Positions 5,142 through 5,839 of a stretch of 5,839 bases of DNA are shown here, piece after piece. The DNA lies in contig JAHJRZ010000035.1 of NCBI GenBank assembly GCA_018830605.1, positions 1 through 5,839 of the forward strand, in the 5' to 3' direction. Origin of the DNA: Patescibacteria group bacterium (GTDB taxonomy: Bacteria > Patescibacteriota > UBA1384 > JAHJRZ01). The stretch's first letter is position 1; each line of letters starts with the position of its first letter. Both the position numbers and the translations under genes were made by a program. The notes under the pieces were generated by a model. It had not been told where the DNA came from, did no database searches, and saw only the letters and a list, made by a program, of their open reading frames with translations.

Positions 5142-5520
5142 AAATTAAGCTAATAATGGTGATTAAGGGCAAGAATAACCAAATAAAAATTAAAGATAAA
5201 GAAAGAGCAAAAAAAACAATCAGAACTACTAAGTAAATAAAAAGAATAATTGTTTTAATGATAAAACCAATTAATCTTGAGGTTAGATTAAAAAGAATTA
5301 CTTGAAAAACTTGATTCAGGGGCAAGCCCTCGGTGGAGGAGATATCGCGCTTCCAAGGAGATAGATAAGTGCGCAAAAGAAGCTTTACCGAAAAAATATC
5401 TGTAATTTTAAGAAAAAGCGCTTTTAAATAAATAAAAAAGTCCCGAATTCCTTGGCTGTACCACCAGCCAAAGATATCGCCTAAAAACGCTTTGTTTTCG
5501 CCTAAAACAATTATTGCCAT
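5119..5520 (-). CDS. Small polytopic membrane protein, probable partner of the Clp-like ATPase
   Basis: The 133-residue protein has an amphipathic, aromatic N-terminal half (GWWYSQGIRDFFIYLKALFLKI, about 18-39), then FSVKLLLRTYLSPWKRD (43-59). A strongly hydrophobic C-terminal half holds two probable membrane helices (about 82-104 and 106-130). The LLRTYLSPWKR segment is one I associate with small membrane proteins of Patescibacteria; its function is unknown. Its last eight codons overlap the start of the Clp-like ATPase, which also has two membrane helices, so the two products are probably made together and may form one complex. No Shine-Dalgarno precedes the ATG. A perfect -10 box lies nine bases upstream, suggesting a leaderless or nearly leaderless message. 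No catalytic motif is seen. Confidence 0.85.
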   Translation of the reverse strand: MAIIVLGENKAFLGDIFGWWYSQGIRDFFIYLKALFLKITDIFSVKLLLRTYLSPWKRDISSTEGLPLNQVFQVILFNLTSRLIGFIIKTIILFIYLVVLIVFFALSLSLIFIWLFLPLITIISLIYGIQLLF

Positions 5521-5529
5521 TTGTTTTCT

Positions 5530-5535
5530 ATTATA
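5530..5535 (-). promoter_or_regulatory. -10 box for the membrane protein/Clp-like operon
   Basis: A perfect TATAAT on the minus strand lies nine bases before the ATG at 5520, so RNA would start within about three to five bases of it. The -35 region falls in the T-rich tail of the adjacent terminator and has no clear match to TTGACA. Confidence 0.55.
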
Positions 5536-5554
5536 TCTTATTTTATTAATTATT

Positions 5555-5584
5555 AAAAAGCCCCGACGTTACGTCGGGGCTTTT
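5555..5584. terminator. Bidirectional rho-independent terminator
   Basis: A perfect 9-bp GC-rich stem, GCCCCGACG-TTA-CGTCGGGGC (5560-5580), is flanked by A5 on one side and T4 on the other, so it can work on both strands. On the minus strand it ends transcription of the 57-aa gene, whose stop is 23 bases upstream, and separates it from the membrane protein/Clp-like operon. Confidence 0.92.
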
Positions 5585-5603
5585 ATTATTTATTATTCAA
5601 AAC

Positions 5604-5777
5604 TCAAGTTCCGTGGAAGTGTCGGTTGGGAGTAATCTTCTCAAAGTTAAAGATGCCGCCCGTCAAATCCTCAAAATCCTCCTGCACCACCCTATCTTGC
5701 GCTTCAATTCTCAAGGCCAGCTTCTCCCACTTCTCTTTTTGCTCGCGTGATAATTTTTGCCAAGTTTGATTAGTCAT
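5604..5777 (-). CDS. Hypothetical 57-aa soluble protein
   Basis: The frame runs from the ATG at 5775-5777 to TGA at 5604-5606. The product begins MTNQTWQKLSREQKEKWEKL, a highly charged, tryptophan-containing helical stretch to about residue 35 (RIEAQDRVVQEDF). A less charged tail follows (DLTGGIFNFEKITPNRHFHGT). There is no membrane segment, signal peptide or cysteine. AAGGAG (5781-5786) precedes the ATG by only three bases, a short gap, but an in-frame stop lies just upstream and no other ATG is in frame, so this is the likely start. A strong terminator follows the gene. I do not recognise a family; the charged N-terminal helix could pair with another protein, which is speculation. Confidence 0.7.
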   Translation of the reverse strand: MTNQTWQKLSREQKEKWEKLALRIEAQDRVVQEDFEDLTGGIFNFEKITPNRHFHGT

Positions 5778-5811
5778 AATCTCCTTCTTGCATTATTTTT
5801 TATTCAATCCA

Positions 5812-5817
5812 ATCATA
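5812..5817 (-). promoter_or_regulatory. Possible -10 box of the 57-aa gene
   Basis: TATGAT on the minus strand matches five of six -10 positions and lies 34 bases before the ATG. Its -35 region would fall at the window edge and cannot be judged. Confidence 0.3.
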
Positions 5818-5839
5818 CAAAAAGAAAGATTAAGAAAAA

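Noticed and set aside
5770..5793. Seven-codon ORF (ATG at 5793) overlapping the start of the 57-aa gene as a possible leader peptide
   Set aside because: It is very short, has no ribosome site of its own and simply spans the Shine-Dalgarno of the real gene.

Overview
All eight protein genes seen lie on the minus strand, so the window is read from right to left. The DNA is compact and fairly AT-rich, TGA is used as an ordinary stop (at least four genes), and there are no RNA genes, CRISPR arrays or transposase genes. A membrane-anchored, divergent Clp-type AAA+ protein overlapping a small membrane protein with an LLRTYLSPWKR segment is an arrangement I associate with Patescibacteria (Candidate Phyla Radiation). 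That placement is an inference. The ordinary use of TGA argues against the Gracilibacteria/SR1 code.

Layout in transcription order: (1) a 57-aa soluble hypothetical protein (5604-5777), closed by a strong symmetrical terminator (5555-5584). (2) A two-gene unit: a 133-aa membrane protein (5119-5520) whose end overlaps by 23 bases the start of an 834-aa membrane-tethered Clp-like double-ring ATPase (2637-5141). (3) A long hairpin in the short gap (2578-2631). (4) A 178-aa type IV pilin-like protein (1948-2484) with its own promoter, a strong Shine-Dalgarno site and a terminator. (5) A 53-aa AbrB-like DNA-binding protein (1631-1792). (6) A 55-base palindrome that folds as a fully paired three-way junction (1566-1620). 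(7) A 97-aa ArsR-type repressor (1238-1531) with an apparent self-operator over its promoter. (8) A 29-aa single-span membrane peptide (1129-1218), followed by a surface-type protein with tandem carboxypeptidase-regulatory-like beta-sandwich domains (1-1100, cut by the window edge).

The most interesting features are the ATPase and the regulatory DNA. In the ATPase the first AAA+ ring has lost Walker A, Walker B and arginine-finger residues, while the second ring keeps them. Both rings lack the usual aromatic pore residues, and the ClpP-docking tripeptide is not visible. This points to a membrane machine that is not a normal ClpP partner. At three genes the predicted promoter places the RNA start at or within a few bases of the ATG and no Shine-Dalgarno is seen, suggesting leaderless translation. 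Five other genes have clear Shine-Dalgarno sites. The regulator block (AbrB, ArsR) sits directly upstream of the membrane-peptide/surface-protein pair, but whether it controls that pair is not shown by the sequence.
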